A program made the translations under genes and the position numbers. From Desulfosoma sp. (lineage in GTDB: Bacteria > Desulfobacterota > Syntrophobacteria > Syntrophobacterales > DSM-9756), in assembly GCA_037481875.1 (NCBI GenBank), contig JBBFKY010000012.1, positions 1-64,000 on the forward strand: a DNA stretch of 64,000 bases, written 5' to 3'. This document shows positions 47,843 through 56,248 of this stretch, piece by piece. The stretch's first letter is position 1. Every line of letters starts with the position of its first letter. A model generated the notes under the pieces. The model had not been told where the DNA came from. It saw nothing but the letters and a program-made list of their open reading frames with translations, and made no database searches.

Positions 47843-49354
47843 ATGCAGAGGATTTTGGTGGTGGACGATGAGGAAAGCACGCGGGATTTGCTGTCATTGA
47901 CGCTGCAAAGCGACGGCTATGAAGTTGTGTGCGCGGAAGACGGCTTCAGCGCCATGGAGATCTGCAAAAACCATTCGCCCCATATCGTCCTCACCGACAT
48001 CAAGATGCCGGGGATGGATGGTATTGAGCTCTTGCGGCGCATCAAACACCTGAATCCCGACATTGAAGTCATCATGATCACAGGACACGGCCAGCTGGAG
48101 TTGGCTATCCAAGCACTGCAGCTGGATGCCTCGGATTTCATCAACAAGCCCATCAGCGATCAGGCCTTGAGTGTTGCGTTGCGGCGTGCAAAGCAAAAGA
48201 TTTGGATGCGAGAAAAACTTCGAGAATACACGGAAAACTTGGAATGCATGCTTAAACAAGCCACCGATGAGATTCGCAAACGCTACGACTTTGAACACCG
48301 TCTTATTCATACATCCATGGACGGCATCATTGCCAACGACCGGGAAGGCAACATCATTCTTTTCAATGAGGGGGCGTCGCGCATCTACGGGTACAGTCGA
48401 GAAGAGGCGATCTGCGGACTCAAAGTCACATCTCTCTATCCCGAAGGCGAGGCGCGCCGTGTCAAAAAATTGATTTATTCTCAAGAATACGGAGGACCGG
48501 GTTATCTGGTTAATTATGAAACCACGGCAAGAACCAAGGACGGGCGTCTTGTGCCCATTCTTCTTTCGGCGGCGCTTCTTTATGAAGACGGCGAAGAAGT
48601 AGGGACCGTCGGTTATTTCAAGGACTTGACTGAGGTCAAAGAGCTTCAAGCCCGTTTGCTTGAACAAACCCGGCTGGCGGCCATGGGCGAAGCCATGGCG
48701 GAAGTGGCTCACGGTGTGAAAAACATTCTTTATGGCATGAAGCTTGGCGCCTACATGGTAGAGAAGGCTCTGAGTCATGGCGAACGGGAGCGGTTGGAAA
48801 AGGGCTGGCACATGGTGCGAAAGAACATAGAGCGCATCGCACGCCTGAGCCTGGAAATGCTGGATTATGCGCGTGGGAAAAGCCGGCGCCGGGAAGCCAT
48901 ATCGATCAATGATATAATCAAAGATGTGCTGCAATCCCTCGAAAAGCAGGCGCAGGGGGAAGGCATTCTTTTGCAGCGGGAGCTTGCCCGTGAGCTTCCT
49001 TTCATTTTTGGGGATTCGGAGGCCTTTCATTCCTGTGTGTTGAACCTCATCACCAATGCCCTGGAATCCTTTGGTGAAGAGAGTGTCGAAAAGCGCGTCA
49101 CCGTGAGAACTCTTATTCAAGAGAACCGTTGGATTTGTGTGGAGGTGGAGGATACGGGACGAGGAATTCCCATCGAGGTGCAGGAAAAAATTTTTCGCCC
49201 TCTGTTCACGACCAAGGGGGCTCGAGGCACAGGCTTAGGGCTGGCTATCGTGCAGAAGATCGTTCACGAACTGGGAGGCGTGGTGGATTTTCATACCACG
49301 CCGGGTCATGGCACCACCTTTAACTTGCGTTTTCCTCTTCCCACAGGGGAATAA
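47843..49354 (+). CDS. Histidine kinase with N-terminal receiver (REC-PAS-HK)
   Basis: Cytoplasmic kinase of 503 residues. The receiver (1-120) has probable acceptor Asp52 in VLTDIKMPGMDG, followed by a linker coiled coil and PAS (about 148-265). The H-box is unusual: His290 in VAHGVKNILYG instead of HExxN. HATPase_c is complete (NLITNALESF, DTGRGIP, GTGLGL). ATG 47843 has GGGCGGAG upstream and lies 16 bp after the heme-motif kinase, which probably phosphorylates this receiver, making a two-kinase cascade (inferred). Confidence 0.93.
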   Translation: MQRILVVDDEESTRDLLSLTLQSDGYEVVCAEDGFSAMEICKNHSPHIVLTDIKMPGMDGIELLRRIKHLNPDIEVIMITGHGQLELAIQALQLDASDFINKPISDQALSVALRRAKQKIWMREKLREYTENLECMLKQATDEIRKRYDFEHRLIHTSMDGIIANDREGNIILFNEGASRIYGYSREEAICGLKVTSLYPEGEARRVKKLIYSQEYGGPGYLVNYETTARTKDGRLVPILLSAALLYEDGEEVGTVGYFKDLTEVKELQARLLEQTRLAAMGEAMAEVAHGVKNILYGMKLGAYMVEKALSHGERERLEKGWHMVRKNIERIARLSLEMLDYARGKSRRREAISINDIIKDVLQSLEKQAQGEGILLQRELARELPFIFGDSEAFHSCVLNLITNALESFGEESVEKRVTVRTLIQENRWICVEVEDTGRGIPIEVQEKIFRPLFTTKGARGTGLGLAIVQKIVHELGGVVDFHTTPGHGTTFNLRFPLPTGE

Positions 49355-50083
49355 ACATAAGTACCTAGGCCCTTCCCTGCCCAGTGCTCCGGTGTGTCTA
49401 GAGAAATGACGATCGCAGAACCGCCGCGGCAGTTCCCTGGAGGTGAAAAGCCTGGCACACGATCCTTTTTGCGAGTACGGCCCATTACTCAAGAGGAGGA
49501 GCGGATCTCTCTGATCGAAGGGAAAAAATCTCGAATTTGAGCCCATTTTCTCGATTTGTTTGAAAAACTATTCCGTCTTTGCAGCACCATTCGAGCCTTT
49601 GGCATTTTTGAAGGCCCTGGTTTCGATTCAAGGAAAAGAAACCTCGGCTTCGTTGGCAATCTTGGGGTGATGGGTGAAGGACTCTACCGTGGGCTCAGCA
49701 CCAACCTTGGTGCTCACCCGGTCCAGGTCCAAGACCGGGGATCCATGGAATCCGTTGAATCCAATAAGGGATGTCCTGAATCTCACTCTCGCTCATCCGT
49801 CTGGGCTCTTCAACAACGTTTCCCCTGAAGAATTCGGCTGGTTTTCCTGACCTGACCAGAATGCCGTGGGGGCTATGGATTTGTGCACGGCCTTCAAGGG
49901 GACGATTGCTGTGGCCTCATCCTTCATGACTTTTAAGTTGGCCCTGCTGTTCAGAATCCCCTCCATATCGAGTGTGCTGAAACAAACCTTATGTTTGTAG
50001 AGGTAAACCTGACCAAAGCCGATTTCGATGAAGACACATCTCCTTGAGGTTTTCTGTCTTATGAAGTTGAAGGAAGGAAATCC
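49355..50083. other. Intergenic region, no gene recognised
   Basis: Several short ORFs occur on both strands, none with a ribosome site plus recognisable motif. It probably contains further decayed DNA next to the peptidase remnant at 50084-50287. Confidence 0.45.
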
Positions 50084-50287
50084 TCAGAAACCGAACATGG
50101 ATGGAATGCCCGCGGCCAGATACTTTTTGACGCCGGCTGGAACGTCGGCACCGCTGGGGTTGGTTACCAAGGGATCATGGCAGAAGTAGATGATGGCTTC
50201 GTAGTCGTCGGCTATGGTGTACACGAAGCTTGGATGTTCCTTGTCAAAATCGGGCTTGGCGTCCGTGTAGGGCCAGGACCGCGCTGG
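50084..50287 (-). pseudogene. Fragment of a C1 (papain-like) peptidase gene
   Basis: A minus-strand frame without a start reads SWPYTDAKPDFDKE, then DDYEAIIYFCHDPL and VKKYLAAGIPSMFGF before a stop. Bacterial papain-like peptidases have WPY, then a Y-rich stretch, then IKxxLAxGxPVxFGF, which this resembles. Catalytic residues and the remaining domain are missing. The region 50288-50734 holds only a repeat. Confidence 0.45.
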
Positions 50288-50426
50288 TTTTCGGTCCCTT
50301 TAAGGACCGATCAATCAGGCTCAGAAAAAGCGACGGGCTGCGCGCATGAGGCGCTGCTGATGCACAGGTTGAACAGCCTATGGCGTAATGGCTAAAAATG
50401 TGAAACGGAGAGTATAAGGCCTTGTC

Positions 50427-50450
50427 GGGGCGGAGCCATGTGTCCGCCCC
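50427..50450. repeat. Palindromic repeat, GGGGCGGACACA type
   Basis: Perfect eight-base arms GGGGCGGA and TCCGCCCC around GCCATGTG. Confidence 0.65.
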
Positions 50451-50734
50451 AAGCCCGCGTCAACAGAGAGGTTTCGTAAAGGCGGACCGAAGCCTGCTGC
50501 CGATGTGGACTGTCAAGTTTTGTCGCTTTGCGAAAGCAAGTTGGCGGCCGAGCAGAAAACTCCAGCAATGGATTATTTGGGCATTATAAGATAAGGGCCT
50601 CCAAGATCAGTTGTGGTTTTGGATTGGTTCCCACTCGAATCTTGGGGCAATGATGAAACAGATGGGTTAACAAATGGTGGCTGTGCCTAAGGAAACCGCG
50701 CGTCTAAAAGTCCGTGTCCGCCTCTCGAAAAGCT

Positions 50735-51403
50735 TTAGAGCCCTCCGAAGTCAGATCGAAGCTTTTTTTCCAGATGGTTGGCCAGATGAATCAATGGGTA
50801 ACAGACAGCGAAATACAAAAGCCCTACCAAACCAAAGACCATGAGCCCTTCCGGAATACGTTGGACAGTGAACCAGCCAACACGGGTGACATCGGTGACC
50901 CCGATCACGGAAACCACCGATGAATCCTTGATAAGCAGCACGTATTGGCCCACCAAAGGCGGTAAAATGGTTTTCATGGCCTGAGGCAAAATCACGTAGC
51001 GCATGCGTTGAAACCAGTTCAACCCCGAAGCTTTGGCCGCTTCCGACTGACCTGAAGGCACGGCGGTGATGCCACCGGCTACGATCTCGCAAATATAAGC
51101 CCCTGCGTAAAGGGTCAGGCTCACCACAGCAGCCGTAAAGGCGTCCAGGTGAAGCCCCCATTCGGGCAAGATAAAAAAGATGATAAAAACCTGCACCAGA
51201 AAGGGGGTGCCTCGCATGAAATCAACGTAGGCGAACAGGAATTTTCCTAAAACCGGCACTCGCGAGGCTCGAACCACACCCGCCGCCCCTCCGATGACCG
51301 TGCCCATGAGAAGGCTCAGGCCGGAAACAGCCACGGTCATCCAAAGGCCCTTTAGGAAAAAGGGAAAGCTCTCCATAAGCTGCTTGAGGTAGTAGAGCCA
51401 CAT
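50735..51403 (-). CDS. Polar amino acid ABC transporter permease
   Basis: Inner-membrane permease of 222 residues, HisM/GlnP type, with about five helices. The EAA loop that contacts the ATPase reads SEAAKASGLNWFQRMRYVILPQA. The DFMRGTPFLVQVF segment is a hallmark of the family. It is third in an operon with a binding protein and a second permease (18 bp gap). The cognate ATPase is not in this cluster and must come from elsewhere. Confidence 0.94.
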   Translation of the reverse strand: MWLYYLKQLMESFPFFLKGLWMTVAVSGLSLLMGTVIGGAAGVVRASRVPVLGKFLFAYVDFMRGTPFLVQVFIIFFILPEWGLHLDAFTAAVVSLTLYAGAYICEIVAGGITAVPSGQSEAAKASGLNWFQRMRYVILPQAMKTILPPLVGQYVLLIKDSSVVSVIGVTDVTRVGWFTVQRIPEGLMVFGLVGLLYFAVCYPLIHLANHLEKKLRSDFGGL

Positions 51404-51421
51404 GGTCGTGGATGATCGCCC

Positions 51422-52090
51422 CTATGCCGGTTGAACGAAGATGAGCCTCTTTTGCCACCAAGTCGAAAAGGTTTTAAGTGCATAGTAAATCAGCAGATAC
51501 AGCAGGGCCGTGGTAAAAAAGCCTTCGGCGGGCATAAACCGCTCGGAGGTGATGATCTGGCCGGCTCGAGTGAGTTCAAAAACGGAGATGAGAGACAAAA
51601 GAGCGCTGTCTTTGACAAGCACAATCGCCTGGCCGAGAAGCGGCGGAATCGTGATACCCAGAGCCTGAGGTAGCACGATATAGCGCATGCGTTGCAGATA
51701 GGTGAGCCCATAGGCCATCCCGGCTTCGATTTGTCCCCAAGACACCGAAAGCACTCCAGCTCGAATGATTTCAGCCATATACGCTCCACTGTTGAGCGAA
51801 AGGGCCAGAATGCCTGTTTGGTGTTCGGGCAGCCGAATCCCGAGGCTCGGCAGCCCGAAATAGAAGAAGTAAAGTTGTGCCAAAAGAGGTGTGGCACGAA
51901 TGGTTTCGATGTAGGCTCCCACTGCCATCGAAAGAAGGCGAAGCCGTGACAATCGAGCGCCGCAGGCCAGAATGCCTACCAACAAGGCACCCACAAGGGA
52001 AAGGACCGAAAGCCACGCCGTGGCCCACAGTCCCTTCAAAAAGAGCGGCATATAATCAAGCAGCACTCGAAAGTTAAAGGCTTCCAGCAT
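51422..52090 (-). CDS. Polar amino acid ABC transporter permease
   Basis: Second permease of 222 residues, similar in design to its neighbour: IRATPLLAQLYFFYFGLPS, and EAA loop EAGMAYGLTYLQRMRYIVLPQA. It likely pairs with the downstream permease as a heterodimer. It starts 7 bp after the binding-protein stop, so it is cotranscribed. Confidence 0.94.
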   Translation of the reverse strand: MLEAFNFRVLLDYMPLFLKGLWATAWLSVLSLVGALLVGILACGARLSRLRLLSMAVGAYIETIRATPLLAQLYFFYFGLPSLGIRLPEHQTGILALSLNSGAYMAEIIRAGVLSVSWGQIEAGMAYGLTYLQRMRYIVLPQALGITIPPLLGQAIVLVKDSALLSLISVFELTRAGQIITSERFMPAEGFFTTALLYLLIYYALKTFSTWWQKRLIFVQPA

Positions 52091-52097
52091 ATGCGCC

Positions 52098-52901
52098 TCA
52101 GTGGTCCTTCTTCCAATCCAAGGATTTCACCCAGTAGTTGATATTGGCGTCATAGCGGCCGTCTTCTCGAATCCACTGAAAGAAGAGGTTAATCCATTGC
52201 AGCAGGTGGGTGTCTTCCGGGCGTACTGCAAAGGCCAAGGGTTCCTTGGAAAGTCGAATGGGAAGGATTTCGATGCTGTCGGGAGGAAATTCCTGCATCT
52301 GACCCACCACGGCGGTTTCGTCGTTCACGCCGATATCGGCATGTCCTGCCAGAACGGCATTGATGAGCAGCGGGCCTCCGCCCTTGTAAGATTTAATGTT
52401 GGCTTTGGGAAAGAAGCGTTTGGCTTCCGCTTCCCCCGTGCTTCCCAAAAGCACCGCGATGGTCACGTTTTCCTTGTTACAATCTTCGATGCTTTTGAAA
52501 GCGCTTCCTTTTTTGGCAAACACCACCGCTCCGGTGTAGTAGAAAGGATCGGTAAAGGAGACCTTGAGAGCCCGCTTCAGGGTGGCCGTCATGTCGGCGG
52601 CCAAAAGATCGGCCTTTTTAGAAAGCAGCGCTGGAATAAGGCCGTCCCAGTCATAGTCCAGGAAAGTCACCTTAACTCCCATTTCCTGGGCCATAAGCTT
52701 GCAGAATTCCACGGAACTGCCTGTGCGGACACCGTTTTTATCCACGAAACTGAAAGGAGGTCCTTGTGTCTGGACCGCGACGCGAAGCTCACCACGTTGA
52801 ATGATCTCTTGAAGAGTGTCGGCCGCCGCGGAGGGGATCAGTCCGCAAAAAAACGCCGCCACCAAGCCCAAGGTCCACAGCCCTGTCGCCCATCGTTTCA
52901 T
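52098..52901 (-). CDS. Periplasmic amino acid-binding protein (SBP family 3)
   Basis: Solute receptor of 267 residues with a signal peptide (to about AAA-27). Family-3 landmarks are GELRVAVQTQGPPFSFVD, EFCKLMAQEMGVKVTF, TATLKRALKVSFTDPFYYTG and an alpha/beta second lobe. The specific amino acid is not clear. ATG 52901 follows AAGGAGG. First gene of an operon with two permeases but without ATPase. Neighbouring alanine dehydrogenase and DadA-like genes suggest alanine or a related small amino acid. Confidence 0.94.
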   Translation of the reverse strand: MKRWATGLWTLGLVAAFFCGLIPSAAADTLQEIIQRGELRVAVQTQGPPFSFVDKNGVRTGSSVEFCKLMAQEMGVKVTFLDYDWDGLIPALLSKKADLLAADMTATLKRALKVSFTDPFYYTGAVVFAKKGSAFKSIEDCNKENVTIAVLLGSTGEAEAKRFFPKANIKSYKGGGPLLINAVLAGHADIGVNDETAVVGQMQEFPPDSIEILPIRLSKEPLAFAVRPEDTHLLQWINLFFQWIREDGRYDANINYWVKSLDWKKDH

Positions 52902-53030
52902 GATTGCCTCCTTATTATGGTTTTAGGTCATGATCCGGCCGGCTTCAGGCACCGGCCTCCTTTGGCAAGATCGTTTCTGCACTTGAACCGAGCCCGTTTC
53001 CAGACGCGAACGGGTTTAGGACGCTCGAGT

Positions 53031-54155
53031 CTAGAGCCGATTCAAGGCCTCTTGCGGAGGCATCCAAGGACGCTTCTGAAACGTGCCTGCCTCGTGCCAG
53101 GTGAGCAGCCCGTTTATGGCAGTAACGCCTTCTAATAAGGACGGGTGGCGCCGAAACGCTTCAGGAATACCATGATCCGCAAGGACCCTCAAGTACGGAA
53201 AAACCTCCAACGCCAAAGCCTGGGAAGCCGTCTGAGCCACCGTTCCCGGAATATTGGTCACCGCATAATGAAGGATTCCGTCCACTTCCCAGACAGGATC
53301 GGTGTGAGTGGTGTAACGATCGATAGTTTCCACCGCTCCTCGAAGATTGGCCGTCACATCCACGATGATGCTGCCCTTTTTCATGCGCCGCAGCAGATTT
53401 CGGTCAATGAGATGACGATCACTTTGAGGAGGGACGGTGGCCGTGTTGATAACCATGTCCGCTGTCATGACATAGGGGGCCAGGTCCACCACGTTCGGAT
53501 TGTGAAGATGAACATTTGAAGGAGCATTTTCCGAAAAGAATCGGATGCTCCGTTGGTTGATCTCAAAGACATGCACGCGGCATCCCAAAGCCGAAGCTAC
53601 TCGAGCCGCCTGTCGGCCTGCTTCGCCGGCCCCTAAAACCACGACCACGGGTGTTTCCAGGCCGGGATAAGCCACAAGGCTTTTGCCCACACCGCCTCGA
53701 TGGTTCCACAGAAACTGCATGCCCTGCAAGACCGCCTGCTGCCCGGCGATAATGCTCATGGGACGAAGCAGCGGAAAGGACCCGTCCGGTTCCCGCACGT
53801 TTTCAAAGGCAATGGCCGTCAGTCGCTTTTCCAGAAGCATATCCACGAGCTTAGGTCGTGTTTCGCTGTGAAGAAAGCAAAAAAGGATTTGCCCGGTTCG
53901 AAAGATGCCGAACTCTTCTTCCACCGGCTCCTTGACCTTGACCACAAGATCCGCCGCTTGACTTACCTCCGCCGCCGTTTCCACCAGGTGCGCTCCGGCT
54001 TTTCGGTAGGTTTCGTCCGAGAACCCGGCGCCCTCGCCGGCGCCGCACTGGACCGTCACCTGATGGCCGGCTTGGACCAGTTCCGAAACGTTTTCCGGCA
54101 CCACCGCCACCCGATACTCCTGTGGCTTGACTTCCTTAGGAATTCCCAGATGCAT
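53031..54155 (-). CDS. ald: Alanine dehydrogenase
   Basis: NAD-dependent enzyme interconverting alanine with pyruvate plus ammonia. It has 374 residues, the usual length. Catalytic Lys75 (VVKVKEP) and His96 (FCFLHSE) are in place, the nucleotide loop is LGAGEAGRQAA, and the substrate region includes SIIAGQQAVLQGMQFL. ATG 54155 follows AAAAGGAGAG. It is divergent from a DadA-like oxidase and 130 bp upstream of the amino-acid transporter genes on the same strand, consistent with amino-acid catabolism. Confidence 0.95.
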   Translation of the reverse strand: MHLGIPKEVKPQEYRVAVVPENVSELVQAGHQVTVQCGAGEGAGFSDETYRKAGAHLVETAAEVSQAADLVVKVKEPVEEEFGIFRTGQILFCFLHSETRPKLVDMLLEKRLTAIAFENVREPDGSFPLLRPMSIIAGQQAVLQGMQFLWNHRGGVGKSLVAYPGLETPVVVVLGAGEAGRQAARVASALGCRVHVFEINQRSIRFFSENAPSNVHLHNPNVVDLAPYVMTADMVINTATVPPQSDRHLIDRNLLRRMKKGSIIVDVTANLRGAVETIDRYTTHTDPVWEVDGILHYAVTNIPGTVAQTASQALALEVFPYLRVLADHGIPEAFRRHPSLLEGVTAINGLLTWHEAGTFQKRPWMPPQEALNRL

Positions 54156-54180
54156 GGCGCTCTCCTTTTTTCACTGTTTT

Positions 54181-54236
54181 CACCACAGAGGCGCAGAGTC
54201 TACAGAGAACTCCGTGGCCTTCGTGTCTCTGTGGTG
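54181..54236. repeat. Palindromic repeat CACCACAGAG ... CTCTGTGGTG
   Basis: Ten-base perfect arms at the ends and internal GCAGAG/CAGAGA similarity. It belongs to a widely dispersed bacterial intergenic repeat type. It lies between the divergent ald and dadA-like starts, so it could influence either promoter. Confidence 0.75.
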
Positions 54237-54342
54237 CGTTTTTGAGGCAAGATAAGATCGACAAGCTCTTATCATACTGGCACTATACATTTTTCAAGGA
54301 AAGGATGAAGGCATTGGGCCGTGACTGGAAGAGGTTGAAAAT

Positions 54343-55593
54343 ATGGCGACGCAAAAATCTGATGTGGTGATTGTGGGGGGTGGTGTGATGGGTCTTATGA
54401 CCGCCTACTATCTCGTAAGGGAGGGTGCGAGCGTGACGGTACTCGAAAAGGGGCGGTTGCCCGCGGGAAGTTCTTACGGCAATGCGGGCCTGATTGTTCC
54501 AAGCCATCTTCAACCCCTGTGTTCTCCGGGAAACGTCAAGGAAGGTTTACGTCACCTGCTCCATCCCACTGGCCCTTTTTCCATCAGCCTCTCTCCGAAT
54601 CCCCGGCGCCTGCTATGGCTCGGTCGGTTTTTACGTCACAGCACGCAAGCCCATGTGCACTATGCCGTCGGAGTCTACCGGGAACTGGCGGACCGAAGTC
54701 TGGAACTTCACGACGCCTTGGCTCGATCTGCCGCATCGGCGTACGAATACGCTCGAGACGGGCTTTTGTGCCTTTATGAAACCCAGGAAGCCTTCATGGC
54801 GGCGGCCAGGGATGCGGAAGAACTGTCCCGAGTCGGCCGCCCGGCCCGTGTGCTGGAGGCTCGAGAGGTTCGGGAAAGGGTTCCTGCCGTGGGAAGATCC
54901 ATTATCGGAGGTGTCTTGCAGGAACCTGACGGCCGTTTGAATCCGGCGGCTTTCGTCTCTTGGTTAGGAAACCAAGTCCGCCACGGTCAAGGACGCATTC
55001 TGGAAGAAACAGAGGTTTACGGGGCGTCGTTTTCGGGTTCGGCGGTAAGGGAGCTCAAGACCACCAGGGGGCCTATCAAGGCCGACCAGTTTGTCTTGAC
55101 GGCCGGAGCCTGGACGGGACGTGTGGCCGCCACGGTAGGGCATCCTCTTCCTGTGGAAGCCGCCAAGGGGTTCAGTATCACTTACGAAAAGCCCGAAGGG
55201 ACCTTGTCCTTGCCTCTTCTTTTGGAAGAGGCACGCGTGGCCGTCACCCCGTTTGCCGATACCCTGCGGCTTGCGGGAGTTTTGGAATTGTCCGGCCTTG
55301 ACGATGCCCTTTCGGCTCGACGCATCGATGCCATGGAACGCGACTTCCTGAGAACCTTGCCGGGACTGGCCCCTCTCAAAGTCAAGGAAGTCTGGCGTGG
55401 ATTTCGTCCTTGCACACCGGACGGCTTGCCTATGATCGGACGGCTGAAGCGGCCCCACAATGTGGTGGTGGCCACGGGGCACGCCACCAAAGGCATCTTT
55501 CTCGGACCTGTGACCGGCTTCATGGTGGCCCATATCGTGAGCGGCACGGAACAAGACCCGCATCTGCTCAAGGCTCTGAATCCTGACCGATAA
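54343..55593 (+). CDS. FAD-dependent amino acid oxidoreductase, DadA/glycine-oxidase family
   Basis: Flavoenzyme of 416 residues. The N-terminal dinucleotide fold GGGVMG (11-16) and LEKGRLPAGSSYGNAGLI bind FAD. The C-terminal part GFRPCTPDGLPMIGRLK and ATGHATKGIFLGP is typical of D-amino-acid dehydrogenases and glycine or sarcosine oxidases. In an anaerobe it should act as a dehydrogenase feeding quinones. Opposite ald, it may supply pyruvate or act on D-alanine; substrate inferred only. ATG at 54343; ribosome site weak (AGAGG). Confidence 0.9.
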   Translation: MATQKSDVVIVGGGVMGLMTAYYLVREGASVTVLEKGRLPAGSSYGNAGLIVPSHLQPLCSPGNVKEGLRHLLHPTGPFSISLSPNPRRLLWLGRFLRHSTQAHVHYAVGVYRELADRSLELHDALARSAASAYEYARDGLLCLYETQEAFMAAARDAEELSRVGRPARVLEAREVRERVPAVGRSIIGGVLQEPDGRLNPAAFVSWLGNQVRHGQGRILEETEVYGASFSGSAVRELKTTRGPIKADQFVLTAGAWTGRVAATVGHPLPVEAAKGFSITYEKPEGTLSLPLLLEEARVAVTPFADTLRLAGVLELSGLDDALSARRIDAMERDFLRTLPGLAPLKVKEVWRGFRPCTPDGLPMIGRLKRPHNVVVATGHATKGIFLGPVTGFMVAHIVSGTEQDPHLLKALNPDR

Positions 55594-55795
55594 ATCATTG
55601 GATTCGGCTTGTGTGAAGACGGCAGGGATGGTCGTAGTCGAAGTTGAGTAGCCCTTATCCGTTGGGTGGGTCGTGCAAGTCCACTGACCTTTTCGAAGAC
55701 ACACCGATCGGTTTCACCACCGACAACCGCACATGGAATCAGCTCATTCCACGGTAGGTCTTATATTCGACACCTTAGGACCTATTCTGAAGGAT

Positions 55796-56194
55796 TTAGA
55801 AAAAATATTTCCGAGGCATATCTTGTTGCAGCGCTTGGAAAATGATTGAGGTATCGTGCTTCTTACGGGCAAAAGTCGTGTCCGTATGGATGCTTCCTTC
55901 AGATGCCGTATCGATCTGGTGGTGGAGTTTCCCGCGCCGGGGCCGGAAGAGAGGCGTGCGTTGTGGGAATTTCACCTGGGTGACGACCATGGCCTGCAGC
56001 CGGGGGAAATGAATCTTCTGGCCGTCCATGCGGACGTCTGTTGCGGTCATATTCGAAATACTGTGCTGACGGCGGCCGTTTGCGCTCTCGAGGCAGGACG
56101 GCGGGTGCCGAGCAAGGATGTGATCGAAGGCCTCAGGCTGGAATACGCCAAAATGGGACGGCAGATGCCGGCTGGACTGCTTGCCGCTTCTTGA
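55796..56194 (+). pseudogene. C-terminal remnant of an eCIS-type AAA+ ATPase
   Basis: The frame resembles the end of the AAA+ ATPase of extracellular contractile injection systems: ILLQRLEND, an in-frame TGA at 55847, then GIVLLTGKS, SFRCRIDLVVEFPAPGPEERRALW, GGHIRNTVLTAA-like (CGHIRNTVLTAA) and LRLEYAKMGRQMP. Walker A and B motifs are missing and the expected TTNLR element is altered. An ORF caller sees only GTG 55856 onward (112 codons). It lies just before patatin and eCIS-core genes. Confidence 0.7.
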
Positions 56195-56248
56195 ATTTTC
56201 AGTCGATTCGCACGTCTTTTCATGTTCTCGGGAAAAGGAGGTGCATTT

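Noticed and set aside
47894-49120. 408-codon minus-strand ORF
   Set aside because: Antisense shadow of the REC-PAS kinase; no recognisable domain and no ribosome site.
55847-55849. TGA in the AAA+ fragment as a fourth selenocysteine
   Set aside because: The family has no conserved cysteine at this column, no comparable hairpin is seen, and the gene lacks its Walker motifs, so decay is simpler.
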